This document shows positions 5,127 through 5,189 of a stretch of 5,189 bases of DNA, in pieces. The notes beneath the pieces are model-generated. The model made no database searches, was not told the DNA's origin, and worked only from the letters and a program-made list of their open reading frames with translations. The translations under genes were made by a program, and so were the position numbers. This DNA comes from Megamonas hypermegale (GTDB lineage Bacteria > Bacillota > Negativicutes > Selenomonadales > Selenomonadaceae), in contig DCFC01000007.1 in the NCBI GenBank assembly GCA_002314325.1, positions 6,720 through 11,908 of the forward strand, in the 5' to 3' direction. Position 1 is the first letter of the stretch. Each line of letters begins with the position of its first letter.

Positions 5127-5189
5127 TATACGATAAAAAGATTTAATTTCTTAATTTATTCTTATATTGCGCCGGGCAATTTTTCTTTG
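5102..5189 (-). repeat. Palindromic interspersed repeat, right copy (cut by window end)
   Basis: The reverse complement of this 88-bp segment aligns end to end with 88-174. It shares both ends (CAAAGAAAAATTGCC and GGCACTTTCTTTA) and the central ATAAATTAAGAAATTAA. Its inner stem is better paired than in the left copy: CGGCGCAATATA (5119-5130) is perfectly complementary to TATATTGCGCCG (5163-5174). The window stops at the base matching 88, so any further homology to 41-87 cannot be seen. It lies 28 bases upstream of the response regulator start and carries that gene's likely -35 element. Confidence 0.8.

Noticed and set aside
4576..5136. Plus-strand reading frames opposite the response regulator
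   Set aside because: They overlap a complete OmpR-family gene and encode no recognisable protein; one runs on into the repeat.
88..5189. Composite transposon
   Set aside because: No transposase or integrase gene lies between the repeats and the cargo is ordinary chromosomal-type genes, so only the inverted-repeat bracketing is reported.

Overview
This AT-leaning window carries five complete protein genes. All lie on the minus strand, so transcription runs from high to low coordinates. A Firmicutes-type organism is suggested, and I lean towards the Negativicutes. The reasons are strong AGGAGG-type ribosome binding sites, a stand-alone glucose-type IIA protein, a catabolite-responsive-element-like operator, and a secreted YckD-like (DUF2680) protein. 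Repeats built from GGCACTTTCTTT and CGGCGCAAT blocks resemble ones I associate with that class. The class assignment is inference from memory, not a search result.

Layout in the direction of transcription: an 88-bp palindromic repeat (5102-5189, cut by the window end) contributes a plausible promoter to a two-component operon. This operon encodes an OmpR-type response regulator (4390-5073, GTG start) and a membrane histidine kinase (2945-4393) whose start overlaps the regulator's stop. A short gap containing a TTGACA promoter and a small palindrome leads to a secreted 143-residue DUF2680 protein with a Cys/Gly/His-rich tail (2412-2843), which ends in a clear terminator (2362-2393). A 310-bp non-coding stretch follows, holding a promoter overlapped by a cre-like operator and a large nested inverted repeat (2134-2258). 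Next come a IIA-Glc-type PTS protein (1619-2101) and an AroP/PheP/ProY-like amino acid permease (172-1524). The last two genes are separated by a hairpin and probably a second promoter. An 87-bp inverted copy of the right-hand repeat overlaps the permease stop codon and fills the 3' flank (88-174), next to further hairpin modules (52-102).

How the genes may work together: regulator, kinase and secreted protein look like one envelope-sensing module. The kinase's extracytoplasmic domain has a segment packed with Met and His, and the secreted protein ends in a Cys/His-rich tail. A metal or envelope-stress circuit is therefore a reasonable hypothesis, somewhat like the logic of Cus or Cpx/Spy, but it is unproven. 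The IIA protein and the permease are metabolic genes whose proximity may only be positional. No IIBC partner, no RNA gene, no CRISPR array and no transposase is visible. I see no wholly new multi-gene system. The least-explained items are the Met/His sensor with its Cys/His-tailed neighbour, the inverted repeat pair bracketing the whole block, and the nested inverted repeat upstream of the IIA gene.
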